Shown here: in pieces, positions 22,537 through 36,187 of the stretch
Position numbering within the stretch: the stretch's first letter is position 1
How the letters are laid out: every line of letters starts with the position of its first letter
Assembly: GCA_947179155.2 (NCBI GenBank)
Contig: OX359265.1
Coordinates: 55,687,040 to 55,751,039, forward strand
Direction: 5' to 3'
Origin: Hedera helix
Lineage: Eukaryota; Streptophyta; Magnoliopsida; Apiales; Araliaceae
DNA: 64,000 bases
Program-made: the position numbers and the translations under genes
The notes under the pieces: generated by a model
Databases searched by the model: none
What the model was told of the DNA's origin: nothing
Seen by the model: only the letters and a program-made list of their open reading frames with translations

Positions 22537-25500
22537 TGTAAGACCCCGAATTTTATGAAATATAAAATTTAATTTTTCTTCATATATTTTTTCATGAAAC
22601 AGTAAGTGGTTAAATTGACAAAATTGAAAGTTAAGGATGTTATGTGCAAATTTTATTTTATCGAACAATATTCGTTTTGTCGGGGAATATTCGGGTCGTA
22701 CGACGGCGCCGAAATAACTAATTATTGGTGGACCCCACAACGAAATATTTGTCGGATATAGAAAACGACAGAAGTAACATTTTTAAATAAAAATAGTCAA
22801 TGATGTTAAGTGTTAAAATACCGGTGATAAAAGAATAGTAGCATATGGTAATTTATGGTATTTTACTATAGCACGCGATATTCTACAGTAGCACAAGGTA
22901 TTGTGCGGCGTTTATATTATTGAACTGATAAATTGGTTATTACACAGTATTTGCATTATTGATATGATAATTGACACCGTAACTGTTGCACATCATTTCA
23001 TCAATAATTGTCACTTCATAATAATTTATATTATCAATTCAATAATTGTTGTTACACAGTATTTTGTATTATTGATTCAATAATTGTCATTACACTCTAT
23101 TTCATATCATTGAGTCAATAATTGTTGGTGCACTGTATTTTAAAATTATTGAACCAAATAATTGTCACATTAGCAAATACACAGTAATTTATATTATTAA
23201 ATTAATAATAATATGTAACGTGTTTATTACATTATTATTGAGTTATTGTTGTAGCATTATTTTATTTTATATGCAGGACTCAGAGGAAGAAAAAAAAATT
23301 AATTAATTATTATTTTATGTGAATAGTAACGTGAATAGTATGTGGACCCACTGTGGGGTCCACATGAAATATGAAAATGTGGGAGAGTTGGTGGTGGCGT
23401 GCTTCACCTACCGCGCATAGTACCCTCTCTTCTCCTATAAATAGCTTGCTCAGTTGAATAGAAAAATCATACCTAAAACATAAAAAATTTCTATAAGAAT
23501 TTTATGAGTTTTCTCTGATAATAGTAAGGTTATCTTGAGTGTTTGAAAGCCAAAAGGAATGCAGGAATTTAGGAATTTTTCAAGTTGATCAACCTCATTT
23601 TTATCAATATCCAGTCACCAGATAAGGTAAGGAATGTCATTTTTTTTTTCCTTACTTGTAAGGAATATCATCTTCTTTCATATTCTATTACTTAAACTTA
23701 CCACGGTAAGGGATTATCATTCTTTGATTCTCGAAAATAATATCGTTTCTTTTTTACTCATAAGATGTGTCATTTATTTTTATGTATTAAATTGTGGGAA
23801 TAACCTTACGGCGCAGATTACCGCCTGTTGGTGAATAACCTTTTGTATTCATTCCTTATTAATCTCTGAGAATAACCTTACATCGCGGATTACCACTTGT
23901 TTGGTGAATAACTCTTCGTATTCAAATTCCATTAAAATGTGGGAATAACCTTACTGCGCGGATTACCGCCTGTTGGTGAATAACCCTTTGTATTTATTTC
24001 TTATTTGTCTCTTGTAGAAATAATTTGTCTACGTGAATTATCACATGACACTTTTATTCCATATTCGTTTGTAATATCATTTTCTTTCATATTCGTAAGT
24101 GATATTATTTTCCTTTATACTCATAAGGGATACCATCTTTTTCATCTTCCATTATTCAAACTTACTATGGTAAGGGATATTAATTTTCTTCACCTTTTGT
24201 TAATCAAACCTGCTACGGTAAGGGATATTATTTTCTTTCATACTCCTAAATCGAAACTTATTATGGAACTATTGTTTCTATAATTCCTGAAAATATTATA
24301 TGTTCCATAATAGTTGTACTTCATCATTTCAATTGAACCTTCTTATTTTCTAAATCTTTCTATTGAACTGTAACCGTTATTCTGAACTGTGGATCTTGAA
24401 TATTATTTTTGAATTTCACTCCACATCATGTTGACAATTTGAATATTATTTGAATCTGCACAAAGTAAACTTCCGATACTTTTTATTTATCCTGTTTATT
24501 TTGTTTATCAATTGTATCACTGTTATTTGTACTAATCATCAAGAATCAAGTTGTTGTGAATATTTGTGGTCGGGGGCGCATATGCAATATAATTGTTGAA
24601 CAGATGATAGGTTAAAGGCGATATAATAGGTTAAAGACGATACATCTGTTCGGCGTCTTTTATACGTGGTGAATGTTCTCTTTGGTCTGTAATGCAAAGA
24701 TTGATGAGCGGGTTTTATACCTGTGAATTAGTACGTCTAGCTTAATATTTTGTGAGTTTTTGAGAGTTATTATTGCTTATATTTATGAATTTTATGGTCC
24801 CTAATGTCTCGTCGGTGTTTTGTAGGATTTTTGAGCTGAAAGGGCAAAATGGTAATTTTCACAAAAGACCGCCGCCGCAGCGGTGGATTCGACCGCCGCG
24901 GCGGTCGGCCATGCTGTTTTATGACGAGATATTTGCTACTTAAGAGGGAAGGTGGCTTGACCTAGATTATTAGTTTTTCACGCCTTGGAGCTGTTTTTCT
25001 TCATTTCTTCCAGCCTTCAAAGCCACTTGGATTGGTGTTAAGCTCAAGAACAAGAAGACTCATCAAGCTTGGATTGCTATATTGTGAAGGGAGTTTTAGT
25101 GTTTGAAACTTGTGTTTTAGGAAGTTTCATTCATTTTAGTTATCTTCATTCTATGTATTTAAGCCTAATGAGTAACTTGTTAATGATTCTTAGTCAACTA
25201 GCTATGAACTAACTTCATTTCTAGGATCACAATGGATCTCACTACTAGATTTTAATGGAATATCTCTCTTTTTGATGTGAATGGATTGCTAATGACTGAT
25301 TATCATGCTTTGTTCTTCATGTATGGATTATGTACTTTGTATGTATTGTGTGGTTGTTTATGATATTGAAAAATGGATTAAATAACTAGGCCTAAAGCAT
25401 GATAGCACTTGTAGGTTGTTTTATCTTCGGATGAGAACCTAATTTGTATCTCGGATAGGAATATACCGGTGTATCTTGTGTAACCTTGTTGAGAAGTGCT

Positions 25501-26797
25501 TTTATCGCCATCTTGCTAAGTTAGGTCACATAGGAATATAGTGAGCTAATTAGTAGGGTGTGATTCATTTAACTATCGGAAGAGGTTAATTGGTTGCTTA
25601 TTTTCTCTGGTTATCATTCGAGCGATCTTAGCATTGAAAAGAGAGGTGTGAGGGTTAAATGAGGTAGTGAGTGAAGTTGTGATCTTAGCTTCTTTTAATC
25701 GAATCTTTGTTGCTACGTTTTTATTATTTTAGGTTATTGTGTTAACAAAAACTTGCCATCTTAATCATAGTTTAAATCGGATTAGATTGCTTTAAGCTTG
25801 CTATGCAGATATCGTTAGTATAACTCCTCGTGGGATCGACAATTTACTTTCATTATATTACTTGTTGATCGCGTATACTTGCGCGTACATTCATCCAAAC
25901 GAATCCGGAATCGCGTGCTTTTTATAAGTGCCGATTTTGCTCATCAAAGATGAACTGTTGTTTGGTATGATTATGACCAAAGGCTGAATCTGGTATAATC
26001 ATGACCGTTTGTGTTATATTGAATATCTTTGGCCCGCAGTGCAAAGATAAACTGTTGTTTGGTATGATTATGACCAAATGCTGAATCTAGTATAATCATG
26101 ACCGTTTGTGTTATATTGAATATCTTTGGCCCGTAGTGCAAAGGTGAACTGTTGTTTGATATGATTATGACCAAAGGTTGAATCTGGTATAATCATGACA
26201 AAAGGCTGAATCTGGTATAATCATGACCGTTAGTGTTATATTGAATATCTGTGGCCCGTAGTGCAAAAATGAACCGTTGATCTGCATGATTATGACTAGG
26301 AACTGTGAATTTGTATTATCTTGACTAATGATATTTCAGATAATAAAAGTTGATGATGTTTTTCCTAAATAGATAAGCGAGTGGACATTATAGTCTGCAT
26401 ATTCTTCTAATAGATTGCTCATTCCGCTGCTATTATTGATCTGAACATTGTTCAAGAATTTAACTGCAGTTTTTGATATAAACCTTGTTGTTTATTGTAT
26501 TCTATCAAGAACTCAACTGTTGAAGGCTAATGATAATTTATTCGTTATTATCTTAGTTATGATATTTCTTACTCGGCTATTTGAGCTCACCCTTTCTTTT
26601 TGTTCCATTATTTTTCAACAGGAGATGAGAACGTAGCTGGGTCTAGCCGGGGGATGGAGTGAGAGTCCGAGGGATAGCTATCGTAGTCTTCACGTGTTGT
26701 AAAATAGTGTGGCAATAATAGTGAAGATTTAGTTATGTATTATTATACACTATATTGTTAAATATTGTAATAATTTTGTTGTAGTCTTTTGACAATT
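22537..26797 (+). mobile_element. Family-A LTR, 3'-truncated, split by a family-B solo LTR
   Basis: Starts TGTAAGACCCCGAATTTTAT and tracks the copy at 16474 through the U3, the TATA (23436), the CTTACGGCGCAGATTACCGC units (23800-23990) and the TGATTATGACC repeats, which here number three to four (25950-26280). Similarity is lost at about 26797 (after CTTTTGACAATTCAAATTTA), short of the expected GGGGTGTCGCA end. Bases 24702-25946 are a later insertion. Confidence 0.8.
24702..25946. mobile_element. Solo LTR, family B (1.245 kb)
   Basis: Begins TGATGAGCGGG and ends TTTTGCTCATCA, giving an 8-bp terminal inverted repeat TGATGAGC/GCTCATCA with TG...CA ends. It is flanked by an exact 5-bp duplication AAGAT (24697-24701 and 25947-25951). 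Excising it restores the family-A sequence, as compared with the copy at 16474. Class not determined. It carries a GC-rich palindrome at 24891-24906. Confidence 0.88.
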
Positions 26798-27111
26798 CAA
26801 ATTTAGTACTATCATTTCTCTAGATCATTTCATGACCTTATTAGCATTTTCTTTATGCTTCTCAAAATCTTATCATAAGATATTTTCTATCATTTCTTCA
26901 AATTAGGTACAACATGACCTTTTTCATCTCTCTTATATCTTTTCAAATTCATCTTTGGATAATCTTCACTATATGAATTTTTTCAAATTCATCTTTTATT
27001 ACTTAAACTCTCCCTGAGTTTATTCATTTACCATTTTACTTATCTTCTACATGGTTATAGCCTAAGGTACTCTTACCTAAGGTTTTTAACCTATCAGCTC
27101 TGATCTCAACT
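26798..27111 (-). mobile_element. Leader fragment and primer-binding site of a family-C LTR retrotransposon
   Basis: Read on the minus strand, the family-C LTR ends GTCGTCACA at 27112 and is followed within two bases by TTGAGATCAGAGCTGATAGG. This resembles the common plant primer-binding site TGGTATCAGAGC, complementary to the initiator Met tRNA, at about 27097-27109. The remaining about 290 bp is presumably untranslated leader. No gag/pol remains. Confidence 0.6.
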
Positions 27112-28261
27112 TGTGACGACCCCAAATCCGGGTTCCTTTAACCTCGAATCCGGTTCAACACTAGTACTACTTTTCTTTATTGTTCATGAATTACAACAAT
27201 ATTATAATTGCTAAATAATCATTTATTTACAATTTTACAACATCTCTTTTTATTCCAGAATCGAAATCTTTATACATTCCTAGTATGTCTTAATATCATA
27301 CATTACACGACATTCTATTACAATCAACTTGTGTATTTAACACTCATATAACATACCAACTAAAGTCTTATACGACATAATCATTTACCTGTCCAATTTG
27401 GACTGATATTTACAACAAATATTTAGATCTTCAGTGAAAGTAATATGTTTTCCTGTTCCTTGATCTTTATCGAGAACTTCAAATAATTTGCACTATCTGA
27501 AAATGTTGGTTTAGGCAAGAGTGAACACGACGGCTCAGCAAGTCTAACAGATAGCACATAACACATAGTTCATGTTTATACATGCTTCTCATGCTTCATG
27601 CATTACATTATATAAATGCATCATGTTTCTCATGCTTTGCATTTATTCATGCAACATACTGATCATGCATTGGAATGAATACATGACATACAGTTCAACT
27701 TATTCAATTAATTCGGGCTTTATATCATATAGAATCAACACATCTCATATGGTTTCACAAAAACATATTTAATTCAAATTCTCACATGCTTCAAGTGCAC
27801 ACATAACAGTTATACACATAGCAACAATATCTGAAAAACTTGTCTGGTTCGCTTCTACCAGTTACGCTTATTTGCGTCTTGCGTTCAACCTACAATTTAT
27901 ATAGGAAATTGAAATAATCATTAGATATAATGACTATTACTTAGCCTTTATATAAGACTCTAACTTTAAATTATTAACTCTTAAGATGTCCGACAAACGA
28001 ACCCTTAAGTTCCGGACAAAACCCCTAGCCCAAACCTAGTTGGACATATCGGGTACGCTTAACCATCTTTCACCAATACCTTGCGTTCTTCATACAACCT
28101 ATATTTTATAAGTTGTCTAATATTTAATCACTAATGGACTCTTACCTTAGTTTAATTCAATTAAACTTTCTTCTTTACACAACTTAATGATTTGGACATT
28201 TAATAATGTACCAAATATCTCAAAATATTATTTACCTTTGATAATATATAACTACAATCAA

Positions 28262-28663
28262 ATATTATTAACCCTTTAATAATATTTTAATCACTTATTA
28301 ATATTATTAACAATTTATTAATAATATTTTAATCACTTATTAATATTATTAACTATTTAATAATATTTTAACCACTTATTAATATTATTAATCATTTAAT
28401 AATATTTTAATCACTTATTAATATTATTAACCATTTAATAATATTTTAATCACTTATTAATGTTATTAATCTTTTAATAATATTTTAATCACTTATTAAT
28501 ATTATTAACCATTTAATAATATTTTAATCACTTATTAATATTATTAACCTTTTAATAATATTTTAATCACTTATTAATAATATTAACCATTTAATAATAT
28601 TTTAATCACTTATTAATATTATTAACCATTTAATAATATTTTAATCACTTATTAATATTATTT
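28262..28663. repeat. About 39-bp AT-rich tandem array
   Basis: About ten head-to-tail units of TTTAATAATATTTTAATCAC + TTATTAATATTATTAACCA with few substitutions. Lies inside the first family-C LTR. Confidence 0.85.
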
Positions 28664-29020
28664 TAACAATCCTCAAATCCTTTAATGATTATTTAAATAA
28701 TAATCTATTAGTTAATTAATCTCATTTATTATTTAATATTCATTAAATAACAAATGATCATTTTATTCACTTTATCTCCCTTTAATTATTATTTAATATC
28801 ATTTAAATAATAATTAACTAATTATCCTTATTTATTAAAATAATAAATAATTACCTTATTAACTTCATCTTTCTTTAATTACCATCTAATATCATTTAAA
28901 TAATAATAGCTTTTATTTACTTTATTTATTATTTATTATAAATAATAAATAATTATTAAAGTTGGGTCCCAAATTAATTATATTAATTTTTAAGCAATTT
29001 TATCAATTTTGGACTTAAAA

Positions 29021-29077
29021 GACCCAAACCGACCCGACCCGACCCGAATGGCCTGACCCGACCCGACCCGACCCGGA
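29021..29077. repeat. (GACCC)n repeat
   Basis: Runs of CCGACCCGACCCGACCC interrupted by AATGGCCT. A GC-rich island within an otherwise very AT-rich LTR. Confidence 0.85.
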
Positions 29078-30687
29078 ACGGAAAACTCACTGGCCGTGAA
29101 CAGTGTCAAGGGCCCCGACCCTCCTTTTACAAAGGAAACAAGGGTCCCGGCCCTCCTCTTGCAGAATCTGCAGAATTGCCATTTTCTGATTTTCCAACTT
29201 TTGCTCCTTTGATTAAAACTTGAATAAAATGAAATCTACAAATCCAAATGACCTCAAATTGGTATCGATGGATTCGTATCTTCCTAAACTACAATATTCC
29301 ATCATTGGATCAAATTTTTGGAAAAGTTTTGGTTATGAAAAATAGCCACAAAGTGGAATGTTTGCACATTGAGTTCTTAAAATGGCCTTCTTTGGTCTAA
29401 AAATCATATCTTGACCATAACAACTCACATGAACATTATACCAACTAGGTTTTGTTCTTAACTTATATATTTACCATATCAAAGAAGAAAATTTCAAACA
29501 CAACCTCTAGCTTTCAAAATGAAATGCTATAAATCACAACCTCAACTAGGGTTTACCGATAAAGCTTAAGATAGACATTTCTTGCATTATTATGCATACC
29601 GCTCATACCAAAACATGATTGAAATATATCAAATCATGATTCTACCAATATATCATAGATCTAGACTTCTAGAGCATCAAAATTACTTTTGATCGGTTAA
29701 AAATATATTTTGACCGATTAAAACTTATATAGACTATAAAAATGAAATAGGTTGAACCTCTTGATCATGGATGCTCCTCTTCCCCTTGACATGATCTTGG
29801 CTTGTGACCTCCTCTTGTCCATCCTCTAGCAAATTTTCCTTGGTGAAAATCTCCAACAATGCTCTCCATTCTCTCTAGAATTCTTTCATCTCTCTAAAAA
29901 TAATACCAAGCATAGAAATGACCAACATTGCTCATGTGTTGGTGATTTCTATTTATAGAACTCTAGGAGTACTTCATTAACTTCTTAATCAACCAACCTT
30001 GGTGCAATTAGAAGCTAAATTGGTGATTACTATTACTTTGAATGACTAGCTTGATTGACCAAGTGATTGACATGCATCAAGCTTGCTTACAAGCTATTGG
30101 TTGAGTGAAATAAAAGCAATATAAGTGCAACAAGCCACCCCAAAGTGGGTCCCTCTAAAATCTCAGCAAAATGCCATTTTTAATCTCCATTTTTGCTTTA
30201 TTTTTTTCTTCATTTAATATACATATATACATCTATATATATATATACACATAGATCAATTGTTGACTAATTTTGACTACCATTTGGACTCCACATTGGA
30301 CTCTAGGATTGAATATATTGGGCTCATCAATTTAATTAGTTTGTGCTCAATTTATTTATTACATTGGGCTAACATTAAATACCCTATGTTACATTTAATT
30401 AAAACAAGCATTGGGCTTGATTAATTATAACTTGGATCAAGGCTTAATTAAATACATGAACTACTAGGTTAATTAATTTGACCTAGTTTAATACATCATT
30501 TGGACTTATATTATAGTCCAATTAAATTTGATTTAATTTATTCTACCACCTTGGGTTACATAATTAACTCATCCATAGTTAATTCTCATCACCACTTTCC
30601 TTTTTCTAGCAATTCACCAACGTTTGGTTAATGCTCTCTCATGTCTACCAACTAGGGTTATTCAATTAACCCTACATTAGTTAATTC

Positions 30688-33600
30688 TGTGACGACCCCG
30701 AATCCGGGTTCCTTGAACCTCGGACCCGGTTCAACACGAGTACTACCTTTTCCTTATCGTTCATGACTTACAACAATATTATAATTGCTAAATAATCATT
30801 TATTTACAATTATATAACATCTCTTTCTATTCCAGAATCGCAATCTTTATACATTACTAGTATGTCTTCATATCATACATGATACGACATTCTATTACAA
30901 TCAATTTGAGTATTTAATACTCATATAACATACAAACTAAGTTTTATGCTACACAATCATTTACCTGTCCAATTCGGACTGATATCTACTATAGATATTT
31001 AGATCTTCAATGGAAGAAATAGGTCTTCCTGTTCCTTGTTCTTTATCGAGAACTTCAGGTAACTAGCCTTATCTGAAAATGTTGGTTTAGGCAAGAGTGA
31101 GCACGACGGCTCAGCAAGTTTAACAGTTTCACATAACACGTAAAACAGTTCAATTATGCTTCATGCTTCATGCATCTTATGCTTTGCAGTACATACCTAT
31201 CTCATGCATGTCATACCTCGCATTTAATTTATGCTTCATGTCTAGCTTCTATCATGACATATAGTTCAATGCAGAACAATTGTCTTAAATCGACTATCGC
31301 ATATCAATAGTTCAAATCAACTTATTTCACCAATGCACATTAAAACATCTTTGCACATAACCACGTATGAACATATCATAGTTTAATAACATCTTATAAA
31401 TCATGCATATAATGCAACATGTTCTGAAAAACTTGCCTGGACTTGTATAACCAGCTTACGTTAATCTTTGACGTTCCTTGCACCACCTACACAGTATGTG
31501 AGATCAACGGTGCACAATATCAGTCAAAGTTTGACTCAATACTAAATCTTATTTTAAAGATATTTATTTTTTCTTATCATTCCCTTTATTTAATAAGGTT
31601 AATTTCATATTTTAGTCTCTCTTTGACTTGACTCAGTGTTTCATATTTAACACCATAAATCTTTTGTTCGAAACTATGCAATTCTGACATTTATTAATGT
31701 CACTGCATTAAAACTTGGACCCTATATTTATTTAGGTCGATCCACCAATTAATCACTAATGGACCATACCCTTGGTTTAACTTAATCACATCATTTATCT
31801 CGATACTTATCATAATATTACCCACCTTGGATAATATTTTAAATTTTACTATCAATTAGTAATAACTTATAATGTTATTTAATTGTTAAATAACACTTTA
31901 AATAATCATTACTATTATTAATTTATTTTTAATAATAGTTTACCTTAATCATTATTATTAATCTTTTAATAATAATTTAATTGCTTGCTAATATTATTAC
32001 CCTTTAATAATATTTTAATTGACTTCTCATTATTATCAATCATTTTAATAATAATTTAATTGTTCATTAATATTATCAATCATTTAATAATATTTGAAAT
32101 CCTCACGTATCATTAGTAATTATTTAATAACGATTCAACCCTTAACTATTATTACCCAATAGTTAATTACTTGTTAAACAATATTATTAATTCTTTAATA
32201 ATATTCTAAATCTTTATTTATCATTATTATTTATTTAATAATGATTTAACTCTTAACTATTATTATTTAATAGTTAATTAAATGCTAAATAATATTATTA
32301 ATCCTTTAATAATATTTTAAATTAATTACATATCATTATTAATTATTGAATAATGATTTAATTCTTAACTATTATCATTTAATAGTTAGTCAATAATATT
32401 ATCAATATATTTTAATTACTTAATAATCTTCTTTCGATTAAGTAATAATTTATTCCACTTAATTACCATTTAATTATTATTTAATATGAATTAAATAATA
32501 ATTAATTAACTAATTATCCGAACTCATTATTTAATATTAATTAAATAATAATTAATTAATTAATTAACCTTACTTATTATTTAATATTAATTAAATAATA
32601 AATAATTAACTTTCTAACTTTAATATTATTTAATTATTATTTAATATTAATTAAATAATAATTAATTACTTAATTAACCTTACTTATTATTTAATATTAA
32701 TTAAATAATAAATAATTAGCTTTCTAACTTTAATATTATTTAATTATTATTTAATATTAATTTAAATAATAATTAATTATTTATTTAACTTTACTTATTA
32801 TTTAAGTGCAATTAAATAATAAATAACTAACTTATTCATCTTAACATCCTTTAATTATTATTTAATATTCATTAAACCATAATTAATTAATTACATAACT
32901 TCATATATTATTTAATATTTATTAAATAATATTTAATTAGATTATTAGCCTATTTATACACTAATAAATAGCTAATATATAGTGAATCACTCCAATAATT
33001 TCAAATTTTATTTTATAACACTTAACTAGCATGCCAATAGGTCAAATATTATTTTTCTGAAATTAAAAATAATTTTCCCATACTTATTAGCAATTTAGTA
33101 AGCTTTAATCCACCATTAATTCTAATAAGTACCAAATTACAAAAAAAATCGGATTTTAAATTTTGATAATTTTCTTTATAAAATTATAAGCATTTTCTCT
33201 TTTGGAACCAACCCAAGAACCGGCCTAAAAATGCCCGAACCGGCTCTACCTAGAAATCATGAAAAACCGAAAAAAACCGAACCGGCCGGTTTTTTAAAAA
33301 AATAGGCAGATTACTTTATGAGTTTTTCAGACTTGGGGTCTCCGACGGGAACTTGAATAAAATGAAATCCACAAGTCCGATTGAGGCCTATTTGGTATCG
33401 ATGGATTCGTAACTTCCCGAACTATATTTTTCTATCATCAAACATCAAATTTGAATTTGTTTTGGTCACGGAAATTGGCTCCCAACCAGACTGTTGTGCA
33501 CAGCCCTAAAACAGTGGGTGTGTTTTGGTTGAAAAATCATAGCTTGCTCATTTTAAATCGGATCGAAGTGATTCCACTTGGAGAATCTTCATATCCCACG

Positions 33601-35507
33601 CATCTAACACCAGAAATTTACGGATCATGAATCCGACTTACGGATCATGCCCAGAAATTTCGGGAGTGGCTGCCATGATTTTGGTTACTTGGTTTTCGTC
33701 GGTAAAAACTTATTTGATGATTTTGATGAAATTTTTCATCACAAACACATATAAAAATCCGTGTTAAACCCATGTAAACCTAGATCTACCAATCTAGCAT
33801 AGATCTAAACATCTAGAGCTTGAGAATAACTTTTCTACCATAAATATTCAATATAAAACATAATGAACTTCAAAACTAGGGTTTAGGGTTAGTGTTATAC
33901 CTTCTAGACTTGTGAGCTACTTTTCCCTCCTTCCAAAGATAGATGATGGAGTTAGATGACATCCAAGCACACTCCTCTTGAAGATTTAGACTTGGCTCAC
34001 TTGACTCGGTAGTAACTCATTAAGGAACTCACTAATTCACTACCATTTTTCTTTAACTCACCGAGTTAACTCACTTATTATTCACTCACCATAAAATAGG
34101 CTCTCTAGCAAACTTAGCAAACTCCTACCAAAGTAAGCTAAGACTCATATTTATAGTAGATTAAATCTATACATATAACACCTATATGTATAGAATGGAC
34201 CTCTAGCTTTTTCCAAAAATGCAAGGAATTAATTGGAGTGTTCCACACTTTAGCTCAAGCAATCAATTAATAACTTTTTGACATCCAAGCAATCCCTCCA
34301 TCACACTCCACCGGTCAAGCTCCTATTTTCCCCTCAATTTCCAATTATTTTTATTCACAATTTACCAATTAAAGTCTTCTAGAAGCTTGCTTCAATTGGG
34401 TCAAAAATTGGGCTTTGAAATTAAATCATTTGGGCCATGGATACTCCTTTGATCCATTGAAATGTTGGGCTACTAATTTACTTTACTAGGCTCCCAATTA
34501 ATTAAAATATTGGGCTAGATTAATTAATTACCCAATCACATAGAATTTTTCACAAGTCCGTCACTTAATTTAATTAATTGGCTTGTTTAAATAATTAATG
34601 AACAATTTAATAATCAAATTTAATTTAATTTATATAATCAAATTGGACTTGCCATATTCAATATTAATTAAATATTTAATTTGGGTTCCTCCCAAAAATC
34701 TTAGGTTAGTCCGTTAATTTAATAAATCCATTAATCGGACTTCCTTTATTAAACTTAATTCAATAACTTTCTCGGACAAATTATATAATCCAATGCACAC
34801 TTTAATTTCCTTAAATTTAATCTACTAGATTAATTCCTTTAGGGCTCCCAACAATTAAAATAATTAAACTCTAAGTTGGGTTACCGTAATTAATTCATTG
34901 AGCTAGAGTTTGACACAATTTAATTAGATCATTGGCTTGAAAATTAAATCTCACCATTGGATTTCTCTACATCTCCATTGGGCTTGCTACACCATTTCAT
35001 TGAGCTAGTCAATTAAATCAATATTGAGCTCTATACCAGAACTTAATAATTAAGTTAATTACTTAATTAATTAACTTCTTAATATTGTCATTCTAGACAA
35101 TCATCCTAAATTTTTCACAACATTAATTCATGACCTATATAATTAATCTAATTAATTATATTTCATGACTTCATATTTAAACTAATTAATTTATTAGTTT
35201 TATTGAGTATTAATTTACTCATCTTCTTGTTTGGCTAACAAACATCACTCTAGGAATATATAACTATGTACATATATCCTTATAACCGTCTTCACTTGTC
35301 AATTGAATTTATTTCTTTAATAAATTCTTTATATGCATCATTACAATATTCTCACATTTAATTTCTAACAAATAAATTATGTTAAAAAAAAAATGTTTAC
35401 CCATTTTCTACACATCTTACTTCTCACATTCTAGGTTTTAAACCTTAACCTTTAATAAAATCAATTAAGATATTATTTAAAATCTTGAAAATATATGGGA
35501 TATTACA
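30688..35507 (-). mobile_element. Solo LTR, family C (4.82 kb), nested in another family-C LTR
   Basis: Plus-strand ends TGTGACGACCCCGAATCCGG and GGGATATTACA. Exact 5-bp duplication AATTC at 30683-30687 and 35508-35512. The sequence on either side belongs to one older family-C LTR. No coding sequence. It includes arrays of TTAATTATTATTTAATATTA-type inverted units at about 32455-32945. Confidence 0.85.
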
Positions 35508-36187
35508 AATTCTCTACACTCAATAATATTTTTCAACACTTTGACCAACATTGGACTTTTAAATGTTTGGGCTACATAGTTTACCTTCCATTGGGCTCTC
35601 TTATTAAATTACCCACCTTCATGTAAATATTCTCATATTGGGCTAACACATATAATCCTTTTGGGCTAGTCCACTAGTAGTAATTAAATTACTTGGACTC
35701 TATACCACAACTTAATAATTAAGTTAATTACTTAATCAATTAACTTATTAATATTGTCATTCTATACAAACTTTCTAGTTTTTATATAACTTTAACTCAT
35801 AACTAATATAATTAACATAATTAATTATATTTCATGACTTTCCTTCTTACGTCATATTTAAACTAATTAATTTATTAGTTTTATTGAGTATTAATTTACT
35901 CATCTTCTTGTTTGGCTAACAAACACAACTCTAGGAATATATAACTATGTATATATATCCTTATAACCGTCTTCACTTATCAATTGAATTTATTTCTTTA
36001 ATAAATTCTCTATATGCATCATTACAATATTCTCATATTTAATTTCTAACAAATAAATTATGTTAAAAAAAAATGTTTACCCATTTTCTACACATCTTAC
36101 TTCTCACATTCTAGGTTTTAAACCTTAATCTTTAATAAAATCAATTAAGATATTATTTAAAATCTTAGAAATATCTGGAATATTACA

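Larger units (their letters stand above)
27112..36187 (-). mobile_element. Family-C LTR (minus strand), interrupted by a second family-C LTR
   Basis: In plus orientation it begins TGTGACGACCCCAAATCCGG and ends GGAATATTACA. In its own orientation it runs TGTAATATTCC...GGGTCGTCACA. Parts are 27112-30687 and 35508-36187; between them lies another complete LTR of the same family. The primer-binding site beside 27112 makes this the 5' LTR of a minus-strand element whose body is lost. The interior holds AT-rich tandem repeats and a (GACCC)n tract. Confidence 0.75.

Noticed and set aside
16474..36187. Search for gag/pol or transposase genes
   Set aside because: No ORF with protease, RT, RNase H, integrase or transposase motifs; the longest ORFs in the block are about 90 codons without similarity.
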